In this document: positions 12,262 through 23,600 of the stretch, in pieces
Numbering within the stretch: the stretch's first letter is position 1
Layout: each line of letters starts with the position of its first letter
NCBI GenBank assembly: GCA_947359465.1
Contig: OX375879.1
Span: forward strand, 91,748,578 to 91,812,577
Reading direction: 5' to 3'
Length of the DNA: 64,000 bases
DNA from: Metellina segmentata
Lineage: Eukaryota; Arthropoda; Arachnida; Araneae; Tetragnathidae
Made by a program: the position numbers and the translations under genes
The notes under the pieces: generated by a model
Seen by the model: the letters and a program-made list of their open reading frames with translations, nothing else
The model's database searches: none
Told to the model about the DNA's origin: nothing

Positions 12262-12579
12262 TTAGTTTCCGTTGGTGCACGATCGTGGCCAGTAATCTCC
12301 CTCTTCATAATTGAACACTGTCCGGCCGTTTGAGTAGCCGGACTTAATCGTTCCGTGTGACTCGTCAAAGGGAGAGTTCGTGGTATGTTCGTTGTCCGAA
12401 CCGACTCTTATGCAGAGAGGATGGGCCAAAGGGTTATTTTGGATCCTTCGTGGCTTGGATTGTGCGCTAGCTTTCGTGATGGGTGCTGCTGCTCGTGCTG
12501 TATTATTTCCGTATAAGTATTTGGGCATATTAGCGAGGTGCTGGGATAATTGAACTGCGAAACTTTGTTTGCAGATCAT
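12262..12579 (-). other. Unassigned 105-codon open frame in a GC-richer island
   Basis: The frame lies inside a block (about 12010-12650) whose GC content is visibly above its flanks. The product starts MICKQSFAVQLSQHL and ends VFNYEEGDYWPRSCTNGN, with no signal peptide, membrane segment or domain that I recognise. Codon choice looks ordinary, and the frame is unusual for an AT-rich region. It could be a single exon of a host gene, part of a repeat, or chance in GC-rich DNA. No convincing splice partners were found. Confidence 0.25.
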
Positions 12580-12649
12580 TCATTGGTTTCAGGGCCGAGT
12601 AGAGGCGGAGGGCTACGGGGCCGCAAGCCTCTGCTCAATTTCTCTTTGA

Positions 12650-15420
12650 GTCAAAGGAACCCATTCGTAAGAATGCATTTTTCATCATGAAATATGATGA
12701 AAAATTACTCGATTAGCAAAATATATTTAATAGCCTGCAATTTAGCCCATAAAATTTCGTTACGAGGTCGAAATCGAAATTACACTTTCTCAGACGCATT
12801 TAGCTATTAATAAGAACTCTTTTAACTTGCATTTTCTTTAAAAATATTTGCCTATTTTTGAAAGTGATTCGATATACCAGGTTTATTTTTCAGCAGCTAC
12901 AATTGATTCTGTGTGGACTACACAAAAAATATTTCTTGACAGTGATTCCTCCAGCAAGAAAACTAAGAACCATTTTCAATTTCAGATAATATCTGTAAAC
13001 AGTTTCCCTAACGAATTGGTTGCCAAACACCATTACCTTCAGCTTCTATAGACTTAATGCTTACGTTTTATACATTTTCGACTTACAAATAAAACTCACA
13101 AGTTAAAAACATTGTTATTTGAGAAAACGAAAGAAAAAAAAATTATACATCCTAAGCATTACTCAATTAGTTTTCTTATGAATAAATCTAACCTTCATGC
13201 AAAAAAATAAGAATTAGTGGACTTCGCCAGCCTAAATATTTTATTTTGACACATTTTAGTATAGAAAAGCTATAAAACTCTAATCTCGAAAATTTTGACC
13301 TGCGTTTCAATTGCAAACCTGCGATAAAAGAAACCACAACCTTTTGAACGTTATTTGTTGTTTTAATAAAAAATGAAAAAAAAAAAAAATATGAGAAAAA
13401 AGCAAAATAGAATTTTTGATTATACGTACTATAAAAAATTAGGATAACGATTCAAAGGTTTGTTATTTTGGAAACTTGAATAATAAACTAAAATAAAAAT
13501 TAATTTTCGTTGTAAGTAGTGGTAAATCATTTTATTCGTGGATTTATATATTAATTTTTGGATAATTCTCTTTCTCCATTAATAATAACTGTGATTCTTA
13601 AGCTGTGTAAATTCTTCTTATGCGTTTACTGTCAACTTTAAAAACAGCTGATTGTGTTGAAAAGAAGAGACAATTTTGTGTAATTTATTTCTAAATACGT
13701 GTAATGATTATATTAATAATTTGATTTCGTAAATGTGAGTTGCGTGCTTATTTAATGGTATTTTGAAATATTAAAACACAACCAAACCTTAAATACAGTA
13801 TTTCTTTAACCTACTTTATTTCAGTAAATGGTAAAGGTCCAAGGCCCTCGTAAAATCAAATATTTTATGGCTAATTACTCTCATACATAAAAAATACTCA
13901 CTACTAAATACTAATGATAAAATACATACTTTGTATACAATCATCTTTTAGTCTTGCTTTTAGTTGTAGCGGTATACCTACAATTACGTTCTTGTCTCAA
14001 GAAGAAAATATTAAATTTCGCAGTCAAAAAGACGAATTGATAAATCACACCACTATCTGAGATTTCAATATTTATCTTTTGTGCATTAATACGTAAATTT
14101 TACACTCAAAAGTTTTATCATTTTTGCTCATGTTTGTAATAACTGTTATTAACACAACCTGTTGTAAAAGGTTTCACTGACGAAATTTAAATTTTACTAA
14201 AATGCAAAGCAAAAGCAAATCTTTACAAATCACATCACTATGTAAGAATTGTTACTAAACATTCCCCATTGGCTGAAAAATAAAAGAAACTGTCCTCAGG
14301 GAACTGTTCCTATACTCTTTCTCATCACCAGTCCAATAAGATAGTTCATATTTGTTTCAAGCTCTTCATAATAGATGGCGCCACGAAAGAAGTTTGTGCA
14401 ACTTTGCTTTGGAATGGACAATTAATTCCACCAAAAGCAGTAATAGAATAAATAAGTAAGATTTTTCTAATCACATCTTTAACCTCACCTGTATGTGTTC
14501 TAATACCAGACCCTTTGAAGTTATCTTGGTTATTTGCCTTTTATCCCCAAATTTGTTTTATATAAGTTCAATAAATAAATAGTAAATTAAAACTATGTTT
14601 ATAATGATGAAATCGACTGACAGAACACCCATAGAAAACGTAAATACAGAGAAGCATACTTTTTTTGTTCAACATAAAAACGGATTTACAACAGCAAAGC
14701 TTATAAAGTATATGCACCAGACTATGCAGATGAGTTTCCATCTCCACAGAGAAAACCACTTTAAAGATTTCTATTCATTTGGTGTCTAAATTGCATTAAT
14801 AGCTAGTTTTTGAAGATTATATCACCATTTATAGTTATTTATTAAGTTGAAATGACTTATATCGTAATAAAATATTATTTCCAAAATGTTACTATGTTTG
14901 GAGAAAGGATGCATTTGAGTTAAATACGTTTTTTTCGTGTCCGTTTTCCTGAAATCTATGTTACAAATCCATCCTAGCAATTATGGTGATCTTTTTTAAT
15001 GATAGTACTTTAAAAAATGTTCAGAAGGATTGTTTGTTTAAAGTAAATGCCGAGTGCTTAGACTGAGTATGGTTCATAAACCTTTTTAATCACCCAACCT
15101 AAAATTTTATAATTAAAATTTTTTTTAATGATAATATGCTAATAACGATATTAAATAACTAATACGCAAGCAATCTCCAAAAACAACAGCAACTTACGAA
15201 TGTCCCAAATTTTTTACTTTTTTCAGGATTTATTTTACCTAGTCACCAAATACAATTGTAACAAATGTTATCACAATAAAATCCTATTGATAATATTTAT
15301 CATTTATTTTTCAAAACATTTAATTCAATATTTCGCTCACTAGTTTCATGATCCAAACTAGTCTATAATTTGAACTTGTTTTCATAGTGATTTGATTTGT
15401 CACTATGCGATGACTTTTTG
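12650..15420. other. AT-rich region with no gene recognised
   Basis: Only short unrelated frames and A/T runs are present. A TAGATGGCGCCA motif at 14372-14383 is noted under findings. Confidence 0.6.
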
Positions 15421-15425
15421 CTCTG

Positions 15426-15845
15426 ATACAAGAGGGCTGTGGATATTTTGATAAATAAGAGAATGAAGAACCAGTATTTATTGTTATTTACAGGTTTTAA
15501 CTACCCATAACGCAAACAAACGTTACAATTAAAGGTTACAATGGATAAATGAATTCAAATTGTTGAATGTAATGCTTAATTACAAAAAGCAGCAATTATC
15601 CGTAGCATTTCAAAGCTGAATTAGTTGAACTTTGTTTCAAGAGGAGTGTGGATATTTTTATTAACAAGAATAAAGTACCATTATTTATTATTATTTACAG
15701 GTTTTATTTACACATCACGCAAACAGACGTTACAGATAAAAGTTACGATAGATTAAATAAAAAATTACGACCGATCAATGAATTAAAGTGGATGAATAGA
15801 TTGCTTTATTATATCAAGCAGTAATTATCTGAAGTAGTATTTCAA
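15426..15845. repeat. Two-copy tandem duplication, ~209-bp unit
   Basis: Both units carry TGTGGATATTTT, AAGAATAAAGTACCA or its variant, TTATTTACAGGTTTTA, ACGCAAACAxACGTTAC and AGCAxTAATTATC in the same order; the first motif recurs at a spacing of 209 bp (about 15439 and 15648). A shorter relative, ACAGGTTTTATTTACCCA, occurs at about 20894. Confidence 0.8.
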
Positions 15846-15987
15846 AAGTGAATTAGAACTGAAAGGTAGTAGTTTCAGTAGTACATGCGAAGCGATTGCA
15901 GTGATGCAATAGCGATAATTCTCCCGGAACCTACAATTGCTATACTCTGTCAAAAAAAGTAGCAACTGAATATTCAGCTATTTTATT

Positions 15988-16068
15988 CTAACCGTGGATC
16001 AAAATTACGTGGTGTTGTCCTCGGAATTTTCCCTTAGGTGATTGATCCAGGATCGTTGTCAATAACTA
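15988..16068 (+). repeat. SINE family 1 tail fragment
   Basis: ACCGTGGATCAAAATTACG, GGTGTTGTCCTCGGA and TTGATCCAGGATCGTTGTC match the 3' body of the family 1 SINEs, without head or terminal tail. Confidence 0.75.
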
Positions 16069-16289
16069 TACTTTTTTTCATCGTGTGACAACGCTGGGCG
16101 GCCTATTTTTACTTGCAAAAAGAATTCAAGGGTAAATTATTATCATTACAAAAGTGAATTAAGTTTGTGCTGCAACAAAGGAGACGGCTTTACTTCTATT
16201 GTTCTGAATTAGATTAAAGTGAAGAATGAAGAAAAAATATTACATAAATAAGAAAGTATTTTGTGTACAAATTATCCTAGTAAAGTTTT

Positions 16290-16505
16290 CCCCACACAAA
16301 GAAGAAAAAAAAAGAACACTAAAAACTATCCTAAGGAGAAAAAAAAATAACAATTGTTACAGATAAAGCTTTAAGGAATAAATATTAAATATACAGCATT
16401 AAGAAGAAAAAAAGGACACTAAAATCTGGAATAAATATTAAATATACAACATTAAGGAGAAAAAAAAGGACACTAAAATCTATCCTATGAAGAAAAAAAG
16501 AAACC
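16290..16505. repeat. Minisatellite of AG-rich units
   Basis: Repeats of the pattern GAAAAAAAGGACACTAAAAT with intervening AATAAATATTAAATATACA and CATTAAG; about four irregular units. Confidence 0.7.
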
Positions 16506-16577
16506 GTTTTCTCTCTCTACCGCACAGAAATACCGAATCATAGATATGTTTTAGTTGATCCGTGTTGTCTTTTGTAA

Positions 16578-17029
16578 GGCCCGGTTCACACTTCCAGTTT
16601 TTCAACGTGCGGCGACGCTACCGTAACGCAAGTTTGGTCTGAGATACATTAGATCCAATGGAGTAGTGCACACATGCCTACGGCTCCGCTGCGGCGAAAC
16701 ACATCCAACTAACGTGCAATTTGTACCGCAGTTCCCCACAGCGCCGCAGCTCGCCGCAGACGCGTCTCCGTTCTGAAGTTCCTTGTTTTCATAAATAAAT
16801 GGAATATAAATAATAATTAATAAATGGTTGTATCCAGTAACGTCTATTTTGTTTCAAAATATACTTTTTTACACCAAGTAAGCGAAGTAAACACGTTTTC
16901 TTCCATAGAAAAATTAGCACAAATGGCGCGAAATGAGTACTTGCGTCATTTCACGGTTATATGTGCACAGTTGGGCTTCGGTGCCGCAGCGGAGCCGCAC
17001 TTTGAAAAATCTGACGTGTGCTCCTGGTC
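16578..17029 (+). mobile_element. GC-rich MITE with ~40-bp terminal inverted repeats (copy 1)
   Basis: The left end GGCCCGGTTCACAC...TTTTTCAACGTGCGGC is mirrored at the right end by GAGCCGCACTTTGAAAAA and GTGTGCTCCTGGTC. The middle is AT-rich. A second, inverted copy is at 63126-63552, confirming that the unit is dispersed. Flanking TAA (left) and TTA (right) would suit the 3-bp TWA target of PIF/Harbinger elements; this superfamily assignment is inference. The frames here are repeat-derived. Confidence 0.8.
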
Positions 17030-17522
17030 TTATAGTACTTTTTAAGATTTTCATATTCGACTGTTGCTATGGAACCTATATATATATATACGACCGAATT
17101 TGCCGGTTCTTCTAAAAAAATAACAAACTTTCTAGAGCGTACTCTCAAATCTTATGAATTAATTAATTAAAAATTATAACTGTGTTTATCGTGTACGCTT
17201 TCTCGAAATTCATTAGTCCATTGAACCATAATAATCGGTATCGCTAACTCCCACAAAGTGAATAAACCCGAAAAAGACCGAAAAATGTTATTTTATAATA
17301 GAAAGAAAGACATATAGATTGAAGGTTCACGTATTGATTTTGTTCGTAATGAAGATGTATTCCTTAATAGCATAATTATATATGCTTCTTGCTAATTTCA
17401 CTAGCATTACGTCTATTCAAAGGAGCATGAACAATATTATTAAAAGTAAAATTAAGGTAAAATCGCGATTTGTCAAAGATTTCTGATGAGATAATTTTTA
17501 ACGAATTTAATCGTAGTAGGAC

Positions 17523-17615
17523 AAGGTGGGACAAATGAGGTTCACAAATCTTCTAAGTTCATGTTAAAGTTTAACATGAACTTAGAAGATTTGTGAACCT
17601 CATTTGTGTCACCTT
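17523..17615. repeat. 93-bp near-perfect palindrome
   Basis: Arms 17523-17568 and 17570-17615 are reverse complements with two mismatches, around a single central G at 17569. The central core reads ATGTTAAA-G-TTTAACAT. No coding function is visible. Confidence 0.95.
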
Positions 17616-18217
17616 ACTCCAATACATCGCAAAGTATCTCATCACAAATGTTTAACGAAACACGATTTTGTGAAAATGAATGAAGTAAGAGGTCATCACT
17701 AAATCCTGCCCTGCTTTGGCTTGTGCAACGTCTCTGCCAAAATTTTAAGCGCTCTAGCGGTGAAACTAATCTATAGAGCTCCCTCAAGCATTTCTTGAAG
17801 GTGTGTGGCAGTCCCTATTTTAATCACAAAATACTTTTATATTCAGTAAATATACTTGAACCTCCAACGCCCTAGCAGCATATCACCAAATATATTTTTA
17901 CTTAAAAAAATGTTTTGTTTCAATAGAACCTTTAATAATTTGTTTGCAGTCTTATTTACTTAAACTTACAGTTGAAAAGATTAAAAAATAATATGGTACT
18001 TTATGGCATCGCGCTCATCCCACAGGTTTCAACAACTTGTGGTGTCTCCGCCCCATAAACGGTCGCATGAAAACTGTACGAATCGTACACAAGGAGAAGA
18101 CAACCAACAGCTAATATAATTACTTTCTTATTATTCAGAGTGTATAAGCACTATAACACGAATATATACACTATTTACATCATCGTTTCAGCATATTCCG
18201 TTACATCACAATATGTA
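17616..18217. other. No gene recognised
   Basis: AT-rich sequence. A weakly similar stretch (TTTAATCACAxxxTxCTTTTATATTCAGTA) recurs near 21370, so part of it is probably old repeat. Confidence 0.5.
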
Positions 18218-19715
18218 CACTCATTGCCATAAAAATTTGCGCACCAAGAAATAACTGTGGGATTGTAACGAAACTTGACATGAAGGTACATGTCGGCCAG
18301 ATATACAAAGGATTAGAAATGCAGTGTGATTGCGCATTGCGTAAGGCCACTAGAGGGCGTTGAACTTCGTTCTCCTTGGAGTATAAAACAGGTAAGCAGA
18401 GCTTGTTTGAGTGTACTTAATATTTTGCAAAGGAAACGCTGATGTAGACATGCCGTTACGCCGCCATCGAAGACAATATGAGCAGCTGTCAGAGTTCGAA
18501 AGGGGAATTGTAATGGTAATGGTAATGGTAAATTTAGTTAACGTCGTACTAGAGCTACACATATGTTCGAGAGGGGAAGAATCATCCGAATGATGGAAGC
18601 TGGGTGGTCAGCTCGGCGAGTAGCTCGTCCAGTAGGCCGTTCTGATTTTACTATGAGGAGGTGTTGGGACCAGTGGACAGAAGAGACGTCATTTACACAG
18701 CGACCAGGCTCAGGACGCACTTGACAGATCAGTCGTTGAGAAGACCGTCACATCATACGAAACGCACGCGTAGAGCCAACTGCCTCATTGGCCGCTATCC
18801 ACACACAGGCAGCACCTTCACTACGGGCCCCTGTGTCTTCCCGAACCATCACAAGGCGCCTGGCTGAAGGACATCTGGTATCGCGGCACCCATTACGTGT
18901 GCTGCCAATGACACCCATCTACCGACGTCTCCGTTTGGGGTGGTGTCGCGGACGACGGAATTAGACTGCAACGGAATGGAACCCGGTCGTCTTCAGCGAC
19001 GAATCTAGATACAATTTGAGCAGTGATGACAATCGTGTTCGTGAGTGGAGGAGCCGTGGTGAACGCCACAATCCTGCCTTTACAGCGACACACCGCTGAC
19101 ACAGCTGGTGTGATGGTATGGGGTGCTATTGCTTACGATACACGGTCACATCTAATATTGATCCATTACACAATGACAGCCCAGCGGTACGTCCATGACA
19201 TCCTTCAGCCACATGTGATGCCACTCATGGCAGGGCTCCCAAGAGCCATTTTTCAACAAGACAATGATTGGTTACACAGCAAGGATGTCACAAGACTGCC
19301 TCCGCCACATTACCACCCTTCCCTGGTCTGCTCGATCCCCAGATTTGGCACCAATCGAGCGTATCTGGGATCATTTGGGACGGCAAGTTGGACACCCTGC
19401 GAGTTTGGTCAAACTAGAGGCGCGTTTATAGCAACTGTGGAACGAGATGTCTCAGGACATCATACGGAACTTGAATGCCTCAATGCCCGCTCGTATCGCA
19501 TCGTGCATTCACGCTAGATTCGTGCATAGTGCATTCGCGCTAGGTCCAACAGAGTACTAAAACTTCCGTTCATTTGTACTTTTTTCTGAAATAAATTATC
19601 CTTTTTCTTTGATTTTCTAATCACTTACTTATATCAAAGTAGTACTTACATGTGTAAAATTTCGTTTCATTTTGACAATTTTTTCTTTTTGCGCAAATTT
19701 TTATGGCAATGAGTA
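18218..19715 (+). mobile_element. Tc1-like transposon, full length in outline, inactivated
   Basis: Terminal inverted repeats CTCATTGCCATAAAAATTTG are flanked by TA on both sides. Transposase begins near 18451 (MPLRRHRRQYEQLSEFERG) and continues in several frames: WSARRVARPVGRSDF, the paired-like N-terminal DNA-binding region; VVFSDESRYNL with the first catalytic Asp; VMVWGAIAYD; FQQDN with the second Asp; and SPDLAPIERIWDHLG with the catalytic Glu. The DD34E triad is therefore readable, but only across multiple frameshifts and stops. A 57-bp SINE insertion at 18508-18564 also splits the N-terminus. Length (about 1.5 kb) is normal for Tc1. This family is one I associate with spider genomes. 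Confidence 0.9.
18508..18564 (-). mobile_element. 5'-truncated SINE family 1 insertion inside the Tc1 element
   Basis: The insert is the reverse complement of the family 1 3' end (tail of GGTAAT repeats, then TTTAGTTAACGTCGTACTAG). It is bracketed by a 14-bp duplication, GTTCGAAAGGGGAA at 18494-18507 and GTTCGAGAGGGGAA at 18565-18578, and it interrupts the Tc1 codons for EFERG...RIIRMMEAG. Confidence 0.9.
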
Positions 19716-20245
19716 TATAATAGGCTAGCTCAGAAGGAACAAACTCATACTTTGCTTCTGGCTCACTTCTTTACCGTCTCCCCAACGGCCTCTGCCATAG
19801 TTTTTACACTCGTCCAAGGGCAAAAGTCGAAGACCAATCAGAGATCATTCTGGAAAAACACCAGCGGCAGAGGACGCTTCTGTTTTCACCTGCTCTTCTG
19901 AAGGTGTAAAGCGCGCTACACAAGAACAGCAACTGGCACCAATTTTGACCAGTCAGAATACATTCGGCATTCCAAAATTCTTATGACTGTTTTCTTTTTT
20001 TTGGTCGGTGTATCTCACGATGTCACAAAGTATACACTGGTTTCTTGTTGACATAGTGTGCACGGATGGAAAGCATAAAATTTCATTTCTGTCCATCTTT
20101 GGTATGCGAATCCTCCCAGCTGAAATTCAAAGCGTTCTATCTGTGAAACTGATCTACATGACTCCATGCATTTATAGCCTTTTGAAATGCGCAAGATTTC
20201 CAAGTATTATGGCATTGCTTTCATCCACTACACACGTGTAACTAC
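19716..20245. other. No gene recognised
   Basis: Two overlapping short frames (about 62-77 codons) on opposite strands near 20.0-20.2 kb have no recognisable motif. Confidence 0.5.
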
Positions 20246-20253
20246 GAACTATG

Positions 20254-20345
20254 GACATATAATGACTTTGGACATAATGACTGAACATAATGACTTTGAA
20301 CATAATGAATTTGGACATAATGACTTTGGACATAATGACATAATG
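20254..20345. repeat. Minisatellite, ~15-bp GGACATAATGACTTT unit
   Basis: About six imperfect units of GGACATAATGACTTT, with ATAATGACT recurring through the block. Confidence 0.9.
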
Positions 20346-20449
20346 TTTATGGACTAAAGACATAAAGTTTAAGGACGAAATATAGCTCATTAGTAGAAAA
20401 GTGATCAGGTCGTGATCTCGTTACCAAAAATAAATCGTCAATACTTGAT

Positions 20450-20465
20450 GGCGAGATATCTCATC
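20450..20465. repeat. Copy of the palindromic ATATCTCGTC repeat motif
   Basis: GCGAGATATCTCATC followed by AAAACCACTAAAAGGGTTAA, the same arrangement as at 25065-25100. Confidence 0.55.
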
Positions 20466-20850
20466 AAAACCACTAAAAGGGTTAACAAGACGAAAAAGCA
20501 CTGCGGTGACGCACCGGAATACAGCTCGAGTATTCAGCCGGAACGCCGCTAGGTGGTCGACACTCTTCAAAGTTTTAAAGTAACTTTTCAGAACTGAAAC
20601 TAACAGATTAACCAAGCTGTTGAATGAGTATAAATATCTATATACAGGAAGACACAAAGACTTACGACAGCTTACTTTCTTTTTTGTGAAATATTATTTG
20701 TCTTTAAAATTATACGCTGGTTACATTGTTTGTTGAGATACTTTGTTATTAAACTTGTTAACTAAAAATCACCTAGCTTTCTGGATTGCTAAAGTCATTC
20801 GTCGGTCGTTCACGCAATTTAACGCCTGGGAGGTGTGTGGCTGAGTAATA

Positions 20851-20869
20851 CCCCCCCCCCACACACACA
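20851..20869. repeat. Poly(C) run joined to (CA)n
   Basis: Ten C residues followed by a short CA repeat. Confidence 0.9.
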
Positions 20870-21179
20870 GCGAGGCAGCACCAACATTTTTACAGGTTTT
20901 ATTTACCCAACACACGCTTATTGTGTTGCTACAGTGGGACGTAAATTCAGCTACCTATCGGTCTGAGAAAAAAGATAGTCGTTTTAACTGTTATATAACT
21001 GATGATTCAAATATTTTATCAACTGATTAAACGTGGAAAATCTTTCTCGATTTCTGCTTAAATAAATAGTTTGAAAATTGGCGTGTCTAGTGTGTTTATT
21101 ACCAAGATATACCCCTTTCTTTTGTTGCATTTCTACATATGTTGATTTGATCTGTATTGCGTCTAATTCAGAGAACACA

Positions 21180-22715
21180 ATATTCCAAAAGGCACAAACT
21201 ACTAATTAATTTTGTTCGTCACAAATTGATTGAAAAAAATCATAGGAAAGATTCTATTGGTCAAGAGGGCCAAAACTAGATAGGAGTAATGCAGGAAAGA
21301 CTGTAGTTGAGAAATGAAATCGTGCTCATGAATCCCTCTGGGGCCTACCTGGTGGCATTCTATACTTTAATCACAATCAGTTTTATATTCAGTAGACACA
21401 CTTGCCCAATATATTTTTCCTGTGCTTTTTAAAAAAATATCATTACCGTGGAACAAAAAAGATGACCGTAGAGAACCAAACCAGGAACCTCACTTCCAGC
21501 ACAAGTGATCCAACTTTGGTCGATAGACTGGTTGCAGACTTTCTACTTCAGCAGATACCTAACTCCCTTAACCCCTTCCATCCAGAAAATTAAGAGAGCT
21601 TATCTCACGATAGATGGCGCTAACACCCCGTTCAAACCGCGAAAGTTGGCGCAAGTAACAGTAGGACACTCCAATGATGAATGGCATCCAGAAGCGTTGA
21701 AAATAATAGCTTTTAGTGCAGGAAGCCAACTAGAGAAATCCTATTGCTCATCCTCCTGCTGCCCTCCTCCAATTCTCGGTGCAAGGGCATTTTGGGCAGC
21801 CCGGGTGAGAAAGAAAAGAAAGATCCAGAACATTTAATTTTCGTAGGAAAAAAGATATCTGTCGGGGATTTCTAGAACAATATTTATCGTTTTCGACAAC
21901 GTTTGCGACAGTGATTTCTTCTAGAGGAAGAGGCCGGGAATCTGGTTTTCTTGGACGCGAATGAAATTATCCCTTGATTGATAGTTTTTACATTCATTTG
22001 CTTTCCAGCATGTTTTTTAAATTTGATATTGCATTTCTATTGACCAGACTACCAATAAAACAACCTTTTTCAAAGTTTAAAAGGCCAAAAGAGATTTTTT
22101 CCTTCGAGAGCGAGAATTGAAAAAAATGAAACTCTTCATTTTAAAAATTTAAAGTTCGAAAAATTCCATCTGTTTTTTATAAAATTCAATAAAGTACGGC
22201 ATTGTTGTTTGGTTTGATCTGCGGAGATAATGCGTTACCCAGGACGAATATAGGAATTAAAAATAATTCTACAAAAACACATGTATAGAATAAACTTTTG
22301 GAGGTTTCTGACTCTGAAAAATTTTCATCTTGCACAAACAATAGAACGTAGTAAACATTCTTGTAACGGTGAAATAACAATACTAAAATTTTAAAATGTA
22401 AAGATGGGAAAAGTAGCTCGTTTGTCAGTTTAGTTGACACCAAGTTAGGCTGGATTTTGTTCATTACAAGTATTGCTATGCTAGAAAATAAGAAACTATT
22501 TAGACTAATAAATCTAATGTGCAACTGGAGTATGAGAAGATTTGCAGTGTAAACAAATAAACCACCGGAAGACGATGATTTTTTTTCCGGATACACAATT
22601 CGGAATATGCGCAAAAGAAGTACGTGTTACTACAAAAAGAGTAGAATCATATGCATATAACTTTAGGAAAAGCTTCTCATATACGTCCGGAAACCAAGGT
22701 ATAAGCTGGTGTTTG
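21180..22715. other. No gene recognised
   Basis: The frames at 21505-21837 (plus) and 22186-22614 (minus, 142 codons) have no domain; the latter is Leu/Ile/Phe-rich as expected for chance frames in AT-rich DNA. TAGATGGCGC occurs at 21611-21620. Confidence 0.5.
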
Positions 22716-22719
22716 AAAA

Positions 22720-22844
22720 CTGGTAAATTCCATTAGGGACCGGTACAAAGGAAGAATATAGAGGTAAGTTGAAGACTGGTGAATCCGTATAGTCATCTAG
22801 TAGCTAGGTGTAAGTTGAAGACTGGTAAAAGACTGGGGGAGTAC
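22720..22844 (+). repeat. Degenerate minisatellite next to an LTR-like repeat
   Basis: Units of the form GAAGACTGGTGAATCC then GTAAGTTGAAGACTGGT, about 45-50 bp. Related units recur at 23448-23600 and 24690-24890. The block ends in the purine-rich stretch GACTGGGGGAG just before the LTR-like repeat. Confidence 0.65.
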
Positions 22845-22976
22845 TGTAGCGAGCTTAGCTACCAGTCCAAAACTTAACTTACAAAGGGGTAGTATAAATA
22901 CCAGTGTAACCCAACTCTACCATAAAGTACTTTTTGGTAGACACTAAGTTACGCTGGTTCATTCGCACTTGCTAAA
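22845..22976 (+). repeat. LTR-like repeat, copy 1
   Basis: Begins TGTAGCGAGCTTAGCTACC, contains a TATA-box-like TAGTATAAATACC about 60 bp in, and ends near GCACTTGCTAAA. It is preceded by a purine tract and followed by ATTGGTGACCAACGTACGTG, which resembles the primer-binding region after arthropod LTRs. Further copies are at 23295-23416 and 62801-62929. Confidence 0.55.
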
Positions 22977-23294
22977 TTGGTGACCAACGTACGTGATTTA
23001 AAACATGCTTAAAAATTTACAAAAAAATAATTCGATGGATAGCACACAATGTCCAGTAGAATTCGCCATGGTTGATACTAATTACCTTTCTACCACTAGG
23101 GGGCTCTGTGATAGCAGAAACTGCTAATGTTATATCACATCCTCCATTCGTGCAATTGCCGCATGGATAAAATAACGTGTAAAAGGCAGCACGGCAACTG
23201 TAATCTTAATACAGCTCTTACAGTCAAAAGCAAAAATGGCAATCATTCTACAAGTGACGTCAACTATCGAATTTCGGCGACTGCTAAAATTCTG

Positions 23295-23416
23295 GAGCTA
23301 CCACTCCAAAACTTAACTTACAAAGGGGTAGTATAAATACCAGTGTAACCCAACTCTACCATGAAGTACTTTTCGGTAGACACTAAGTTACGATGGTTCA
23401 TTCGCGCTTGCTAAAC
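23295..23416 (+). repeat. LTR-like repeat, copy 2
   Basis: Nearly identical to copy 1 from AGCTACCACTCC to GCGCTTGCTAAA, in the same orientation and about 440 bp downstream. Its first ~10 bp are altered, and there is no primer-site-like sequence after it. Confidence 0.6.
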
Positions 23417-23447
23417 TCACATTTGGATTCAATTATCAAACCGTAAA

Positions 23448-23600
23448 TAGTGGCACAATGAAGACTTGTAAATCTAAATAGGACCAGGTATCGGGAAATA
23501 CTACATTGTTGTTATATAATGACTGGTAATTCTCAATAAGGTCCAAACTACCGAGGCTTAAGCTGGTTCTAGTAGAATGGTGAATACCCTGTTAACGATG
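23448..23600 (+). repeat. Minisatellite remnants of the GACTGGTGAATC type
   Basis: GAAGACTTGTAAATC, GGACCAGGTATCGGGA, GACTGGTAATTCTCA and ACCGAGGCTTAAGCTGGT are diverged units of the block at 22720. Confidence 0.5.

Noticed and set aside
22186..22614. 142-codon minus-strand ORF
   Set aside because: Leu/Ile/Phe-rich product typical of chance frames in AT-rich DNA; no domain, signal peptide logic or neighbour support.
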